A stretch of 64,000 nt of DNA from Serratia liquefaciens (GCF_027594825.1 NZ_CP088930.1:2727019-2791018); one strand, 5' to 3'. Positions 1-9,514 are shown, numbered from the stretch's first letter. The notes: generated from the sequence alone by a model not told the origin. A program made the numbers and translations.

Positions 1-1374
1 CCCGGTTCCGCGATCCAGATCGCCGTACTGATGCTGCCAACCCAGCTCGCTGCGCAGCGCCACCGCGGTGGTTTTGCTCGCCTGCCACTCGGTGTCTGCA
101 CGCAGCCCCAACGTCGAGACCGTCGCGTCTGTGTGTTGCTTGTCACCGTGCAGCGCCGCCGCTCCGCCATCTTCCGAGATGCCGTTGTTCTGGAAGTTGA
201 TGTACGCCAGGTTGGCGAACGGCTCCAGATTCACCCAGGCCGCTTTTATGCTGTACCCCGCTTCGGCGAACACCTGCTCGGTGCGCGCGCTGTACTTCGC
301 GGTTTCGCGATCCGACTGCATGCCGTAGTTAACCGAACGTGAGGTATCGAAGCGGTGCCAGGTGTAACCCCCACCGGCACGCAGCGCCAGTTCACCGAAC
401 TGTTTGCCGCCGTACACCGCCAGGTGGTAGTTGTCGCTGTCAGCATTCGAGCCATAGCCGCCGTCCAGCGAGGTGCGGGTATAACCGGTCGCGACCCCTA
501 ACCGCCATTCATTCGCCAGCGCCGAGTCCAGCCCCACCAGCACGCCGTAGGTCGATGCCTGATAGCCTGTGGCGTTGGCATCACCTGACGCGTGGTCCCA
601 GGCCCCCAGCAGCTGTGCCCAGGCGCCACCGTCGTCGTCAGCCTTGATGTCCGGCGAGGTCGCCAGCCCTTCCGCCTGACGCAAACGGCCGTTAAGCGCG
701 TCGCGCAGGTAGCGGCTGTCGTTCACCTGTGCCGAGGCGATATCCGCGTGGATCTGCCCCGACAGCTGGCGGAACGCCTGCCGCGCTTCCCCCGCCGAAC
801 CGGCGTTAAGGATGCTCTCAAACACCGGGTTGCCCGCCGCCAGCGCATCTGCCGCCGCCGCTACCGCACGCTCGTTCTGCGTTGCCGCCACGCTGACAAA
901 ACTGGTGTCATTACGGCCGACGTTGAGCGTCACCTGATTCGGCTGGTAGGTCAGCCCGGTGCCGAGGAACAAGTAGTTTGGCGCCACAGAATCAAATTGC
1001 CCGCTGATGCCCTGCTGGGCGGTCAGAATGTTGTACTGCTGGCCCAGCAGGCTGCGAACCTCACTTTGCGACAGCAGGTTGCCACTATTTTCCAGCGATA
1101 CGGTCACCTCACCGCCGCCGATCGCAGCCGATCCGTTACTTTGGATCCGATCGCTTTGGCCGTTTGCTGCCACTTCCACCGCGTAACGGGAGCCCGATTC
1201 AAAGCTGACGTTGCGGGTCACGTTCAGCGTGCCGATCGAGTTGCCCGGTGCCACGGTGCCGCCGCTGCGCGCGGTCAGCGACCCTAACGTACCGGTCCCC
1301 CCCAGTACGCCGGCGTTTTGTACCGTCACGTCCGAAGTCACCGAGCCATTCACCGCCAGCAGGCCTTGATTGAC
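1..1374. repeat. Long direct repeat, copy A (autotransporter 3' half)
   Basis: This stretch aligns without gaps to 3175-4548 (offset 3174, a multiple of three). By eye I see one mismatch in the first 580 bases (near base 40) and roughly 25-30 in all; similarity falls sharply beyond about 1374. It encodes the end of the beta-helix, the linker and most of the barrel. The copy continues past the window edge. Confidence 0.93.
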
Positions 1375-2913
1375 CCACGTCGGGCCGGAGTAGGTATTGT
1401 TGCCGGTCAGTACTAATGCGCCCTGGCCCTCCTTGGTCAGGCCGCCATGGCCGTTGATATCATTGGAATACACTTCAAGCGAGCAGTGGTAGTCATCGCA
1501 AACTCTGGCGTGCAGTGTGCCCTGATCGATGATCGCCCCCTCACCGGGAATGTTGGCGATAAACTGCGATGATCCATAAGCCACGCCCGTCGGGTCCGGA
1601 ATACGAAACTCCTCGGGGATATCATCGACGGTATAGAACATGCCCGGGCCGTTAATCGCCTTGCCCAGATTAATCATCCCCCAGCCATACAATGCATCGA
1701 TGCCCGGAGCCCCCATATCGGTAGCGGTCGTTTTCAGCACATCGGCAATTTGTGCCGACGTCATGTACGGGAAACGCTGTAGCAATACGGCGACTGCGCC
1801 GGTCACGTGCGGCGTCGCCATTGAGGTACCGTTTTTGTTGCCATAGTCGGAGACCAACTGGTTCGGATCTGAACCGTTGGCTACGGTGCTGTAGATTTTA
1901 CTGCCCGGCGAGGAAACGCAGAAGCTGGCGGTGTAGCCGCAGCGCGAAGAGAAGCTGCTGATGGTGTAAGGCACGCTGTTGGTGGAGGCAGCATCCTGCG
2001 CGACGCTGGCAACCGACAGCCAGTTAGGCGCAATATCCGGCACAAAATAGGCCAGGCCGCTGATCACATCCGGTTGGTTGTAGTTGCCGTCATTACCGGC
2101 GGCGAACAGCACCAGAATATTTTTACGTGCCGCATCGATAGCGCCCTGATAACCCGCCCCCGCCAGGCTGCCCAGCAAAGGTTTCACCTGATCAAACTGT
2201 TCCTGCGCGTCCTTTAGCTCGAAATGCAGCGCATCGGGTTTCTTGCCGTTATCCGAGAGAAAATCCGGAATGCTGACGCCCCAACTGTTGTTGATCACCC
2301 GCACGCCGTTGTTGATCATCGCCTGCCAGCCCGCGTTGGTCACGCTGCCATCCAGCCCGAGGAACTCACCGTAGGCCGGGCCGTCATTGTCGTTATCGAC
2401 GCTGATGATTTGCGAATCGAAGGCCACACCGTGCATACCAGTACCGTCACGGTTGGCCCCGCTGATACCGGCTACGTGGACACCGTGGTTGCTTAGCAGG
2501 CCTTGTGAACCGCTGTAAAAATGGAAAGTGCCGTCAAAGTAAAAGCGATCGCCGGCCTTAATCCCCTCTCGATGCGGGTCGGTATAGGCGCGATAGCCTT
2601 CGGTGACAACGTTAGTCAGCTTGCCGTCACCGGCAAATTCCGGATGCTGGTTCACCGGGGTATCGAAGATCCCCACCTTTTGCCCTTTGCCGGTATAACC
2701 CGCCGCGTAGGCCTCATCGGCGTGAATGGCCCCCAACCCCCAGTTGGTATTGAATTCGTTACTGCGCCAGCTGGCCGGATCGCCGGCCTTGCCACCTTCC
2801 GTATAATGCGCAGCAGCCTGCGCCCCCCCGGCAGCCAACAACGCGCATAACAGGGCGTTCAGTTTCCATGTCGGCGCCAATGCCGGTTTATTATTTCCTG
2901 CAGATTGCTTCAT
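1..2913 (-). CDS. Ssp-like subtilase autotransporter, 3' end cut by window
   Basis: Secreted serine protease of the type V (autotransporter) route. The frame is open from the ATG at 2913 (AAGGG upstream) to base 1, 971 codons; by comparison with the neighbouring copy about 63 codons are missing. Residues 1-34 form a signal peptide ending in AQAA. The S8 catalytic triad is readable: Asp84 in GIFDTP, His143 in NHGVHVAG, Ser364 in NGTSMATPHV, with oxyanion Asn in FAAGND. A beta-helix stretch with NNTYSGPT follows, then the start of the C-terminal barrel. The family includes Serratia marcescens Ssp and its homologues Ssp-h1/h2; substrate is not inferable. From about base 1374 down to 1 the DNA is nearly identical to the upstream copy, while the protease half differs clearly. 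Confidence 0.9.
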   Translation of the reverse strand, partial: MKQSAGNNKPALAPTWKLNALLCALLAAGGAQAAAHYTEGGKAGDPASWRSNEFNTNWGLGAIHADEAYAAGYTGKGQKVGIFDTPVNQHPEFAGDGKLTNVVTEGYRAYTDPHREGIKAGDRFYFDGTFHFYSGSQGLLSNHGVHVAGISGANRDGTGMHGVAFDSQIISVDNDNDGPAYGEFLGLDGSVTNAGWQAMINNGVRVINNSWGVSIPDFLSDNGKKPDALHFELKDAQEQFDQVKPLLGSLAGAGYQGAIDAARKNILVLFAAGNDGNYNQPDVISGLAYFVPDIAPNWLSVASVAQDAASTNSVPYTISSFSSRCGYTASFCVSSPGSKIYSTVANGSDPNQLVSDYGNKNGTSMATPHVTGAVAVLLQRFPYMTSAQIADVLKTTATDMGAPGIDALYGWGMINLGKAINGPGMFYTVDDIPEEFRIPDPTGVAYGSSQFIANIPGEGAIIDQGTLHARVCDDYHCSLEVYSNDINGHGGLTKEGQGALVLTGNNTYSGPTWVNQGLLAVNGSVTSDVTVQNAGVLGGTGTLGSLTARSGGTVAPGNSIGTLNVTRNVSFESGSRYAVEVAANGQSDRIQSNGSAAIGGGEVTVSLENSGNLLSQSEVRSLLGQQYNILTAQQGISGQFDSVAPNYLFLGTGLTYQPNQVTLNVGRNDTSFVSVAATQNERAVAAAADALAAGNPVFESILNAGSAGEARQAFRQLSGQIHADIASAQVNDSRYLRDALNGRLRQAEGLATSPDIKADDDGGAWAQLLGAWDHASGDANATGYQASTYGVLVGLDSALANEWRLGVATGYTRTSLDGGYGSNADSDNYHLAVYGGKQFGELALRAGGGYTWHRFDTSRSVNYGMQSDRETAKYSARTEQVFAEAGYSIKAAWVNLEPFANLAYINFQNNGISEDGGAAALHGDKQHTDATVSTLGLRADTEWQASKTTAVALRSELGWQHQYGDLDRGTG

Positions 2914-2936
2914 TCCCTTATCCCTTTTTGTTTTTG

Positions 2937-2962
2937 GTAAAACCGCCCCAGACGGGACGGTT
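2937..2962 (-). terminator. Intrinsic terminator between the two autotransporter genes
   Basis: On the minus strand a 9-bp stem (AACCGTCCC with GGGGCGGTT, one G-U pair) closes a GTCT loop and runs into TTTT. It lies 20 bases after the stop of the upstream copy and 24 bases before the start of the downstream copy, so the two genes are probably at least partly separate transcription units. The T-run is short. Confidence 0.5.
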
Positions 2963-2982
2963 GTTCCGTTTGTTTTTTAAGA

Positions 2983-5900
2983 TCAGAAATGCCAGGTAAA
3001 ACCGGCGTTAACGCTGTTGTCCTGGTAGTTTTGCGACAGCAGCCCGCCATAGCCCAGCGACAGCGTGGCGTTCTTGTTCACCGCCACTTCCGCACTGGCT
3101 TTCAGCACCGCACCGTCACGCGACGCCGACACGCTGTTCACCACGAACGGTGAACTGCCGCCGTTGAACTTCAGCCCGGTTCCGCGATCCAGATCGCCGT
3201 ACTGATGCTGCCATCCCAGCTCGCTGCGCAGCGCCACCGCGGTGGTTTTGCTCGCCTGCCACTCGGTGTCTGCACGCAGCCCCAACGTCGAGACCGTCGC
3301 GTCTGTGTGTTGCTTGTCACCGTGCAGCGCCGCCGCTCCGCCATCTTCCGAGATGCCGTTGTTCTGGAAGTTGATGTACGCCAGGTTGGCGAACGGCTCC
3401 AGATTCACCCAGGCCGCTTTTATGCTGTACCCCGCTTCGGCGAACACCTGCTCGGTGCGCGCGCTGTACTTCGCGGTTTCGCGATCCGACTGCATGCCGT
3501 AGTTAACCGAACGTGAGGTATCGAAGCGGTGCCAGGTGTAACCCCCACCGGCACGCAGCGCCAGTTCACCGAACTGTTTGCCGCCGTACACCGCCAGGTG
3601 GTAGTTGTCGCTGTCAGCATTCGAGCCATAGCCGCCGTCCAGCGAGGTGCGGGTATAACCGGTCGCGACCCCTAACCGCCATTCATTCGCCAGCGCCGAG
3701 TCCAGCCCCACCAGCACGCCGTAGGTCGATGCCTGATAGCCTGTGGCGTTGGCATCGCCCGACGCGTGGTCCCAGGCCCCCAGCAGCTGTGCCCAGGCGC
3801 CACCGTCGTCGTCAGCCTTGATGTCCGGCGAGGTCGCCAGCCCTTCCGCCTGACGCAGGCGGCCGTTCAGCGCGTCGCGCAGGTAGCGGCTGTCGTTCAC
3901 CTGTGCCGAGGCGATATCCGCGTGGATCTGCCCCGACAGCTGGCGGAACGCCTGCCGCGCTTCCCCCGCCGAACCGGCGTTGAGGATGCTCTCAAACACC
4001 GGGTTGCCCGCCGCCAGCGCATCTGCCGCCGCCGCTACCGCACGCTCGTTCTGCGTTGCCGCCACGCTGGCAAAACTGGTGTCATTACGGCCGACGTTGA
4101 GCGTCACCTGATTCGGCTGGTAGGTCAGCCCGGTACCGAGGAACAGGTAGTTTGGCGCCACAGAATCAAACTGCCCGCTGATGCCCTGCTGGGCGGTCAG
4201 AATGTTGTACTGCTGGCCCAGCAGGCTGCGAACCTCACTTTGCGACAGCAGGTTGCCACTGTTTTCCAGCGATACGGTCACCTCACCGCCGCCGATCGTT
4301 GCCGATCCGCTGCTTTGGATCCGATCGCTTTGGCCGTTTGCTGCCACTTCCACCGCGTAACGGGAACCTGGTTCGAAGCTGACGTTACGGGTCACGTTCA
4401 GCGTGCCGATCGAGTTGCCCGGTGCCACGGTGCCGCCGCTGCGCGCGGTCAGCGACCCTAACGTACCGGAACCGCCCAGTAGGCCGGCGTTTTGTACCGT
4501 CACGTCCGAAGTCACCGAGCCATTCACCGCCAGCAGGCCTTGATTGACCAGCGTTGGCCCTGCGTAGCTGTTATTGCCGGTCAGCACCAGTGTGCCGATG
4601 CCCTGTTTGGTCAGGCCGCCATGGCCGGAAATATCGTTGCTCCAGACGTCCAGCCCACAATGAATATCGTCACAGACGCGCTCGGTAGGTTTGCCTTTGT
4701 CCAACACGGCACCGATACCTGGCAGATTCACCACAAATTGCTCCGGACCGTAGGCACCGCTGACGCGGAACTCCTCCGGGATATCCTGTTCGGTGACAAA
4801 CATGCCCGGACCGTGGATCGCTTTGCCCAGATCGATCATTCCCCAGCCGTAAAGCGCATCGATGCCCGGCGCGCCCATATCGACGGTGGTGGTCTTCAGT
4901 ACCGAAGCCACCTGCGCCCCTGTCATGTAAGGGAAGCGCTCCATCAACACCGCAATGCTGCCAGCCACGTGCGGTGCCGCCATTGAGGTCCCGCTGTATT
5001 TGGCATAGCCGGTGGTCAGGTTATCAACGCTGTTGCCTTCGATAATCGAGCTGTACACCCGGGAACCCGGTGCCGCAACGCAGAAGCTGGCGGTATAACC
5101 ACAGCGAGAGGAGAAGCTGCTGATGCTGTAATCACCAGTGTTGTTCGGATCCTGCAGGCTGGCGACCGACAGCCAATTAGGGGCGATTTCCGGCACGAAA
5201 TAGGCCAGACCGGCCATCGCGTCCGGGTTATTCAGGTTGTCATCGTTACCGGCGGCAAAGATGGTGACAATGCCGCTACGCGCCGCATCGATCGCCCCCT
5301 GATAAGCACCACCGGCTTTAGTACCGAGTATCTGTTTGATTTGGTCGAACTGTTTCTGCGCATCGGCGAGCGTGAAGTGGGGATAGGCCGGATCATTACC
5401 GCCCTGCTCGAATTTCTTGGTAATGCCAATACCCCAGCTGTTGTTGATAATGCGCGCGCCACTGGCGATCAATGCATTCCAACCCGCCTGATATACCGCG
5501 CCGTCGTTGCCGAGAATGATGCCGTCTTCCGGCCCCGGGTCACCGTTTTCGGCGCTGATGATTTGGGCGTTAAATGCCACCCCGTGCATCTCGCCGCCGT
5601 CGCGGTTACCGGCGGCGATACCGCCTACGTGGGTCCCATGCGAGCCGAGGGTGCCGTCGGAATCCACGCTTGGCGTGCCGTCATAGCGAAATACATCGCC
5701 CTTCTTCACCGGAATATAGGGATCGGTATATTCGCGAATGCCTGTCGTGACCAGATTGATCACTTTGTACTGACTGCCGAACTCCGGGTGTTTGGCATAT
5801 ACCGGCTGATCGAAAATACCGAGCTTAACGCCTTTTCCGGTATAACCGGCAGCGTAGGCCTGATCGGCGTGGATGGCCCCCAGCCCCCATTCGGCATTAA

Positions 5901-6084
5901 ATTCCTTACTGCGCCAACTGGCGGGATCGCCCGGCTTTCCGCTCTCCACATAGGGCGCGGCCTGAACCCCACCGATCGCCGCCAGGCAAAAAAGCATCGC
6001 GCTCCATTGGGCGCGGTTAACGCCAATTTCAGGCCAGCCGAAGGCCGCCTGAACAGGCTTGACTCCTCTACGTCTATTTTCCAT
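2983..6084 (-). CDS. Ssp-like subtilase autotransporter serine protease
   Basis: Complete 1033-residue extracellular serine protease. Residues 1-43 are a long signal peptide with a basic N-terminus and an AQA cleavage region. The subtilase domain spans about 60-420, with Asp92 (GIFDQP), His149 (SHGTHVGG), Asn280 (FAAGND) and Ser367 (SGTSMAAPHV); Cys328 and Cys335 could form a disulfide. A beta-helix with a passenger-associated repeat (LVLTGNNSYAGPT) covers about 490-640, and the last 260 residues form the outer-membrane barrel ending in Phe. Size and order match Serratia Ssp (about 1045 aa). The gene is tandem with a paralogue downstream on the same strand, whose barrel half is almost identical in DNA. 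Protease activity is inferred from the intact triad; host substrate is unknown. Confidence 0.94.
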   Translation of the reverse strand: MENRRRGVKPVQAAFGWPEIGVNRAQWSAMLFCLAAIGGVQAAPYVESGKPGDPASWRSKEFNAEWGLGAIHADQAYAAGYTGKGVKLGIFDQPVYAKHPEFGSQYKVINLVTTGIREYTDPYIPVKKGDVFRYDGTPSVDSDGTLGSHGTHVGGIAAGNRDGGEMHGVAFNAQIISAENGDPGPEDGIILGNDGAVYQAGWNALIASGARIINNSWGIGITKKFEQGGNDPAYPHFTLADAQKQFDQIKQILGTKAGGAYQGAIDAARSGIVTIFAAGNDDNLNNPDAMAGLAYFVPEIAPNWLSVASLQDPNNTGDYSISSFSSRCGYTASFCVAAPGSRVYSSIIEGNSVDNLTTGYAKYSGTSMAAPHVAGSIAVLMERFPYMTGAQVASVLKTTTVDMGAPGIDALYGWGMIDLGKAIHGPGMFVTEQDIPEEFRVSGAYGPEQFVVNLPGIGAVLDKGKPTERVCDDIHCGLDVWSNDISGHGGLTKQGIGTLVLTGNNSYAGPTLVNQGLLAVNGSVTSDVTVQNAGLLGGSGTLGSLTARSGGTVAPGNSIGTLNVTRNVSFEPGSRYAVEVAANGQSDRIQSSGSATIGGGEVTVSLENSGNLLSQSEVRSLLGQQYNILTAQQGISGQFDSVAPNYLFLGTGLTYQPNQVTLNVGRNDTSFASVAATQNERAVAAAADALAAGNPVFESILNAGSAGEARQAFRQLSGQIHADIASAQVNDSRYLRDALNGRLRQAEGLATSPDIKADDDGGAWAQLLGAWDHASGDANATGYQASTYGVLVGLDSALANEWRLGVATGYTRTSLDGGYGSNADSDNYHLAVYGGKQFGELALRAGGGYTWHRFDTSRSVNYGMQSDRETAKYSARTEQVFAEAGYSIKAAWVNLEPFANLAYINFQNNGISEDGGAAALHGDKQHTDATVSTLGLRADTEWQASKTTAVALRSELGWQHQYGDLDRGTGLKFNGGSSPFVVNSVSASRDGAVLKASAEVAVNKNATLSLGYGGLLSQNYQDNSVNAGFTWHF
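3175..4548. repeat. Long direct repeat, copy B (autotransporter 3' half)
   Basis: Partner of 1-1374, inside the upstream autotransporter. Differences are substitutions only, mostly at third codon positions, and are concentrated in the part nearer the protease domain. Confidence 0.93.
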
Positions 6085-6343
6085 CCCAGATACCGTCCAT
6101 TGTTGTTTGCAAATGTTTTATTGATTTTTTTGTGTAACAGTTTCGTAACACCAAATAAATAAAGCACAACAATCTCAAGCGCGCCTTATGGGTCAATAAA
6201 GCGAACGCTTAACGGAGGCACGTCGTTGTTAGAAAAAAGGCAGGAAAGACATAAGGGTTTTGAATGACTAAAAACGGGTGAGAAGAATGATTCCCTCCTG
6301 GCGAGATAAAAAGCTAATCAAATGATAAATAGAAATAAATTAA
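6085..6343. other. AT-rich upstream region of the autotransporter
   Basis: Non-coding and AT-rich, presumably holding the promoter of the minus-strand protease gene. I could not fix a -35/-10 pair. A near-direct repeat of GTAACA-type sequence lies about 6134-6150. No convincing small gene was seen. Confidence 0.4.
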
Positions 6344-6378
6344 ATAAAAAAAGCCGACGAATTCTCTTCCGCCGGCCA
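6344..6378 (-). terminator. Intrinsic terminator after the tetR gene
   Basis: On the minus strand an imperfect hairpin (GCCGGCGGAA with TTCGTCGGC) is followed by seven T residues, about 115 bases after the TetR stop codon. An A-run on the other side means it could also act weakly in the plus direction. Confidence 0.55.
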
Positions 6379-6490
6379 TTAAAAAAAAGCATAGAATGTG
6401 TTTATTATTTCTTTTAATTATAAGAATTAGCAATATTCACTCAGTGAAATATGCTGGATTACACGGAACAGACCGTTGAAAATTGGATTA

Positions 6491-7126
6491 TCATGCTAAC
6501 GGTTTTTTGCTGTTCATCGCATCTTCTTCAGCCTGCCGAATAATGGCTTTCGCCATCCATTGCGTCACATCCTGAATACCCCCGAGTTCCAGCCCCCAGA
6601 TATCTTTCAGTACCAGGAAAACTTCCGACCCATAAATCAGCGAAAAAGAATGAATCACCCGCTGTAACGCCTCAGGCGGCAGTTTATCCTGCAGCGGCTC
6701 TACCGCCAGTTTCAGCAGGCGTTTGCGATTACCGCGAACGAATTTGTCCACGGGCTTAAGGGTACTGGATTGCGCTTCGGCCCACTGTTGGAGAGACAGC
6801 AGCAATGCGGCACGTAGAGCTCCCTCATGTTGTTCCATTTGAGGATAGGCAAAGCCAAGTAATTGCTGAATTCGCACTCCAGCGTCATCATCTGTCGGTT
6901 GCCATTCAAGGATGGGTCCCAAACTCTCGGCAACGACTGCCGTGATCAATGCACTCTGGGTAGGGAAGTAACGATAAGCTGTCGCACGGGAAACCTGCGC
7001 ATGTTGAGCCAGTTCAGTGATTGAAGGGAAAGCGCCACCATCAAACAACGTCATCGCGCTGGCGAGTAATAGCTTACGGGTTTTGGCTCGGGTGTGGGTC
7101 AAGTTTTGGGGCATGGTTGATGACAC
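6491..7126 (-). CDS. TetR/AcrR-family transcriptional regulator
   Basis: A 211-residue DNA-binding repressor type protein. The N-terminal helix-turn-helix is clear at about residues 33-60 (ITELAQHAQVSRATAYRYF), followed by a ligand-binding helical domain with no recognisable subfamily. I take the GTG at 7126 because AGAGG lies five bases upstream; the ATG at 7114 (M5) is the alternative. It is divergent from the Tm-1-like operon starting at 7452, which is the obvious regulatory target by the usual TetR-neighbour logic. The ribosome-binding region itself carries a GGTCTCA match to the half-site found in the intergenic region, so autoregulation is plausible. Ligand unknown. Confidence 0.85.
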   Translation of the reverse strand: MSSTMPQNLTHTRAKTRKLLLASAMTLFDGGAFPSITELAQHAQVSRATAYRYFPTQSALITAVVAESLGPILEWQPTDDDAGVRIQQLLGFAYPQMEQHEGALRAALLLSLQQWAEAQSSTLKPVDKFVRGNRKRLLKLAVEPLQDKLPPEALQRVIHSFSLIYGSEVFLVLKDIWGLELGGIQDVTQWMAKAIIRQAEEDAMNSKKPLA

Positions 7127-7253
7127 TGAGACCTCTTTTCACCAATAAAAACTGGCCAGAACAATAGATCGGGCGAATAAAGCCCACTGTAACAAACTTG
7201 CCCAACTTTGTGCCATGCACGAAAAAGGGTAAATTTTTCGGCTCACGCTTTCT

Positions 7254-7317
7254 AATGAGACGTTAATCTCATTTTTTAACTTATCCCTCTTGCATAAATG
7301 ATACAGCCGTCTCATTA
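7254..7317. promoter_or_regulatory. Candidate TetR operator: palindrome plus third half-site
   Basis: AATGAGA (7254-7260) and TCTCATT (7267-7273) are a perfect 7-bp inverted repeat around a 6-base spacer. The 9-mer AATGAGACG at 7254 recurs in reverse as CGTCTCATT at 7309-7317. A shorter TGAGAC copy lies at 7127-7132 over the regulator's ribosome-binding site. Position between divergent genes fits an operator; assignment to this regulator is inference. Confidence 0.55.
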
Positions 7318-7451
7318 TGATGATGAATTCACCGACTACGCTCAGCAATCTTAGTCAGCACCAGGGATTAAATTTATATAACCAATTAAATTATAACAAA
7401 ATTATAGTATAGCGTGGCGGCCATCCGGACCTACAATTCAGGAACAGGCTA

Positions 7452-8669
7452 ATGAATAATAATCAAGCAATCATTTATATTGCGACGACGGCAGATACTA
7501 AAGGACGAGAACTGGCTTATGTTCGTAGCCTGATCGCCGATACCGGACTCCCCACGCTAACCGTCGATTTGTCTACCCATCACATTCCGGCTAGCTACCC
7601 TGCCGATATTTCTGCGGTGACCATCGCCAGTTACCACCCCGAAGGCGAAAACGCCGTTTTTTGCGGCGACCGTGGTAAAGCCATTGCCGCCATGGCCATT
7701 GCTTTCGAACGCTTTATGCTTTCGCGCCAGGATGTCGCAGCCTTACTTGGCCTCGGCGGCTCGGGCGGTACTGCATTGATTACACCTGCTATGCAACAGT
7801 TGCCTATCGGTTTGCCAAAGCTGATGGTGTCAACCATGGCTTCCGGCGATACCTCTGGTTATGTTGGTGCCAGTGATATCAGCATGTTGTATTCAGTCAC
7901 CGACATTGCCGGACTGAACCGTATCTCTCGCACCGTCTTGGGTAATGCCGCACATCAAATTGCCGGAGCAGTTCATTTTGCGACTCAAGTTAATGCCGAC
8001 AATAAACCCGCCGTTGGTCTCACCATGTTTGGTGTCACGACCCCCTGTATTCAGGCAGTAACAGCGGCAATTGAAAATGAATGGGATTGCCTGGTATTCC
8101 ATGCAACCGGCAGCGGCGGGAGGGCAATGGAAAAACTCATCGACAGCCATCTGTTAAACGGCGTGTTCGATTTAACCACTACAGAAGTCTGTGACCACCT
8201 GTTTGGTGGCGTACTTGCCTGTACAGAAGATCGTTTTGGCGCCATAGCCCGTACCGGTATTCCCTGCGTCATGTCCTGCGGTGCTTTGGATATGATCAAC
8301 TTCGGACATCCCGACACCATCCCCTCTCATTACGCTGACCGTCAGTTTTATAACCATAATGCACAGGTGACTCTGATGCGGACTACTCCTGAGGAAAATG
8401 CCCAAATGGGCCGCTGGATTGGTGAAAAGCTAAACGTATGCCCGGGAGAGGTTCGCTTCCTGATCCCTGAAGGCGGTGTTTCAGCTCTCGATGCCCCAGG
8501 ACAGGCATTTTGGGATCCTGAGGCGCTGGCCGCTTTCGTCAATGCTCTGGAAACAACGTGGCGACGCAATGAAAAGCACCGTCTGATCAAAATCCCTTAC
8601 AACATCAACGATCCCCACTTTGCCGACGCTGCCGTGCAACAGTTTAGGGAGATCTTTTATTCTTATTGA
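7452..8669 (+). CDS. Tm-1-like ATP-binding domain protein (UPF0261)
   Basis: A 405-residue cytoplasmic protein of the UPF0261 family, homologous to the N-terminal half of plant Tm-1, the tomato protein that inhibits tobamovirus RNA replication. Family hallmarks visible are the opening strand with [10 protein letters not shown] (residues 12-21), a glycine-rich [10 protein letters not shown] segment near residues 99-108, and [13 protein letters not shown] near 216-228. The start is supported by AGGAACAGG just upstream. The next gene, a TIM-barrel protein corresponding to the other half of plant Tm-1, begins 11 bases after the stop and is surely co-transcribed. The bacterial function is not established; a small-molecule enzyme role is likelier than virus resistance. 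Confidence 0.88.
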   Translation: MNNNQAIIYIATTADTKGRELAYVRSLIADTGLPTLTVDLSTHHIPASYPADISAVTIASYHPEGENAVFCGDRGKAIAAMAIAFERFMLSRQDVAALLGLGGSGGTALITPAMQQLPIGLPKLMVSTMASGDTSGYVGASDISMLYSVTDIAGLNRISRTVLGNAAHQIAGAVHFATQVNADNKPAVGLTMFGVTTPCIQAVTAAIENEWDCLVFHATGSGGRAMEKLIDSHLLNGVFDLTTTEVCDHLFGGVLACTEDRFGAIARTGIPCVMSCGALDMINFGHPDTIPSHYADRQFYNHNAQVTLMRTTPEENAQMGRWIGEKLNVCPGEVRFLIPEGGVSALDAPGQAFWDPEALAAFVNALETTWRRNEKHRLIKIPYNINDPHFADAAVQQFREIFYSY

Positions 8670-8680
8670 TTGGAGTTAAC

Positions 8681-9514
8681 ATGGCCAAACACACCCGACA
8701 GGCGTTACTTAGCACATTCCGGGAAATGATCGCCCGACGCGAACCGATCATCGGTGGCGGTGCTGGCACCGGCCTATCTGCCAAATGTGAGGAGGCTGGC
8801 GGTATTGATCTGATCGTCATTTACAACTCGGGCCGCTATCGCATGGCGGGCCGTGGCTCCTTGGCGGGTCTGTTAGCCTACGGCAACGCAAACGAAATCG
8901 TGATGGATATGGCCAAAGAGGTATTACCCGTAGTCCAACATACCCCGGTTTTAGCTGGGGTAAACGGCACGGATCCTTTTTGCCATTTTGATAAATTTCT
9001 TGATGAGATTAAAAATACGGGCTTTGCCGGAGTGCAAAACTTTCCGACTGTCGGCCTGATTGACGGCAACTTTCGCGCAAATCTGGAAGAAACCGGAATG
9101 GGGTATGCGTTGGAAGTGGATATGATTCGTCTGGCGCATGAAAAAGACCTACTGACCACCCCCTACGTTTTTAATGCGCAGGATGCCATCGCAATGACCG
9201 AAGCTGGCGCCGATATCATAGTACCGCACATGGGACTGACGACCGGTGGCAGCATTGGCGCAGAAACAGCACTGACCCTGGCTGATTGCGTCCCACTGAT
9301 TAACGATTGGGCCCAAGCGGCCAAACAAATTCGCGAAGACGTTATCGTTCTCTGTCACGGTGGCCCGATAGCCACACCTGAAGACGCCGCCTATATCATG
9401 CAGCATTGCCCGTTAGTAGACGGTTTCTACGGTGCCAGTTCAATGGAGCGATTACCTACGGAGCTCGCATTAACTGAAACTACACGTCAATTTAAAAGCA
9501 TTAGCAGAAATTGA
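8681..9514 (+). CDS. Phosphoenolpyruvate hydrolase-family TIM-barrel protein
   Basis: A 277-residue TIM-barrel protein of the PEP-hydrolase-like family (PEP mutase/isocitrate lyase superfamily relatives), equivalent to the C-terminal domain of plant Tm-1. Recognisable stretches include [14 protein letters not shown] near residue 18, the [13 protein letters not shown] loop and the late [12 protein letters not shown] and [11 protein letters not shown] segments. I choose the ATG at 8681, with GGAG six bases upstream, over an in-frame TTG at 8666. In plants the two domains are one polypeptide; here they are adjacent genes, so the products probably form a complex. Substrate and reaction are unknown. 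Confidence 0.87.
   Translation: MAKHTRQALLSTFREMIARREPIIGGGAGTGLSAKCEEAGGIDLIVIYNSGRYRMAGRGSLAGLLAYGNANEIVMDMAKEVLPVVQHTPVLAGVNGTDPFCHFDKFLDEIKNTGFAGVQNFPTVGLIDGNFRANLEETGMGYALEVDMIRLAHEKDLLTTPYVFNAQDAIAMTEAGADIIVPHMGLTTGGSIGAETALTLADCVPLINDWAQAAKQIREDVIVLCHGGPIATPEDAAYIMQHCPLVDGFYGASSMERLPTELALTETTRQFKSISRN

Noticed and set aside
31..647. Plus-strand reading frames of about 100 codons duplicated at 3205-3821
   Set aside because: They lie antisense to the autotransporter barrel and are duplicated only because the barrel DNA is. They have no ribosome sites and no recognisable domain.
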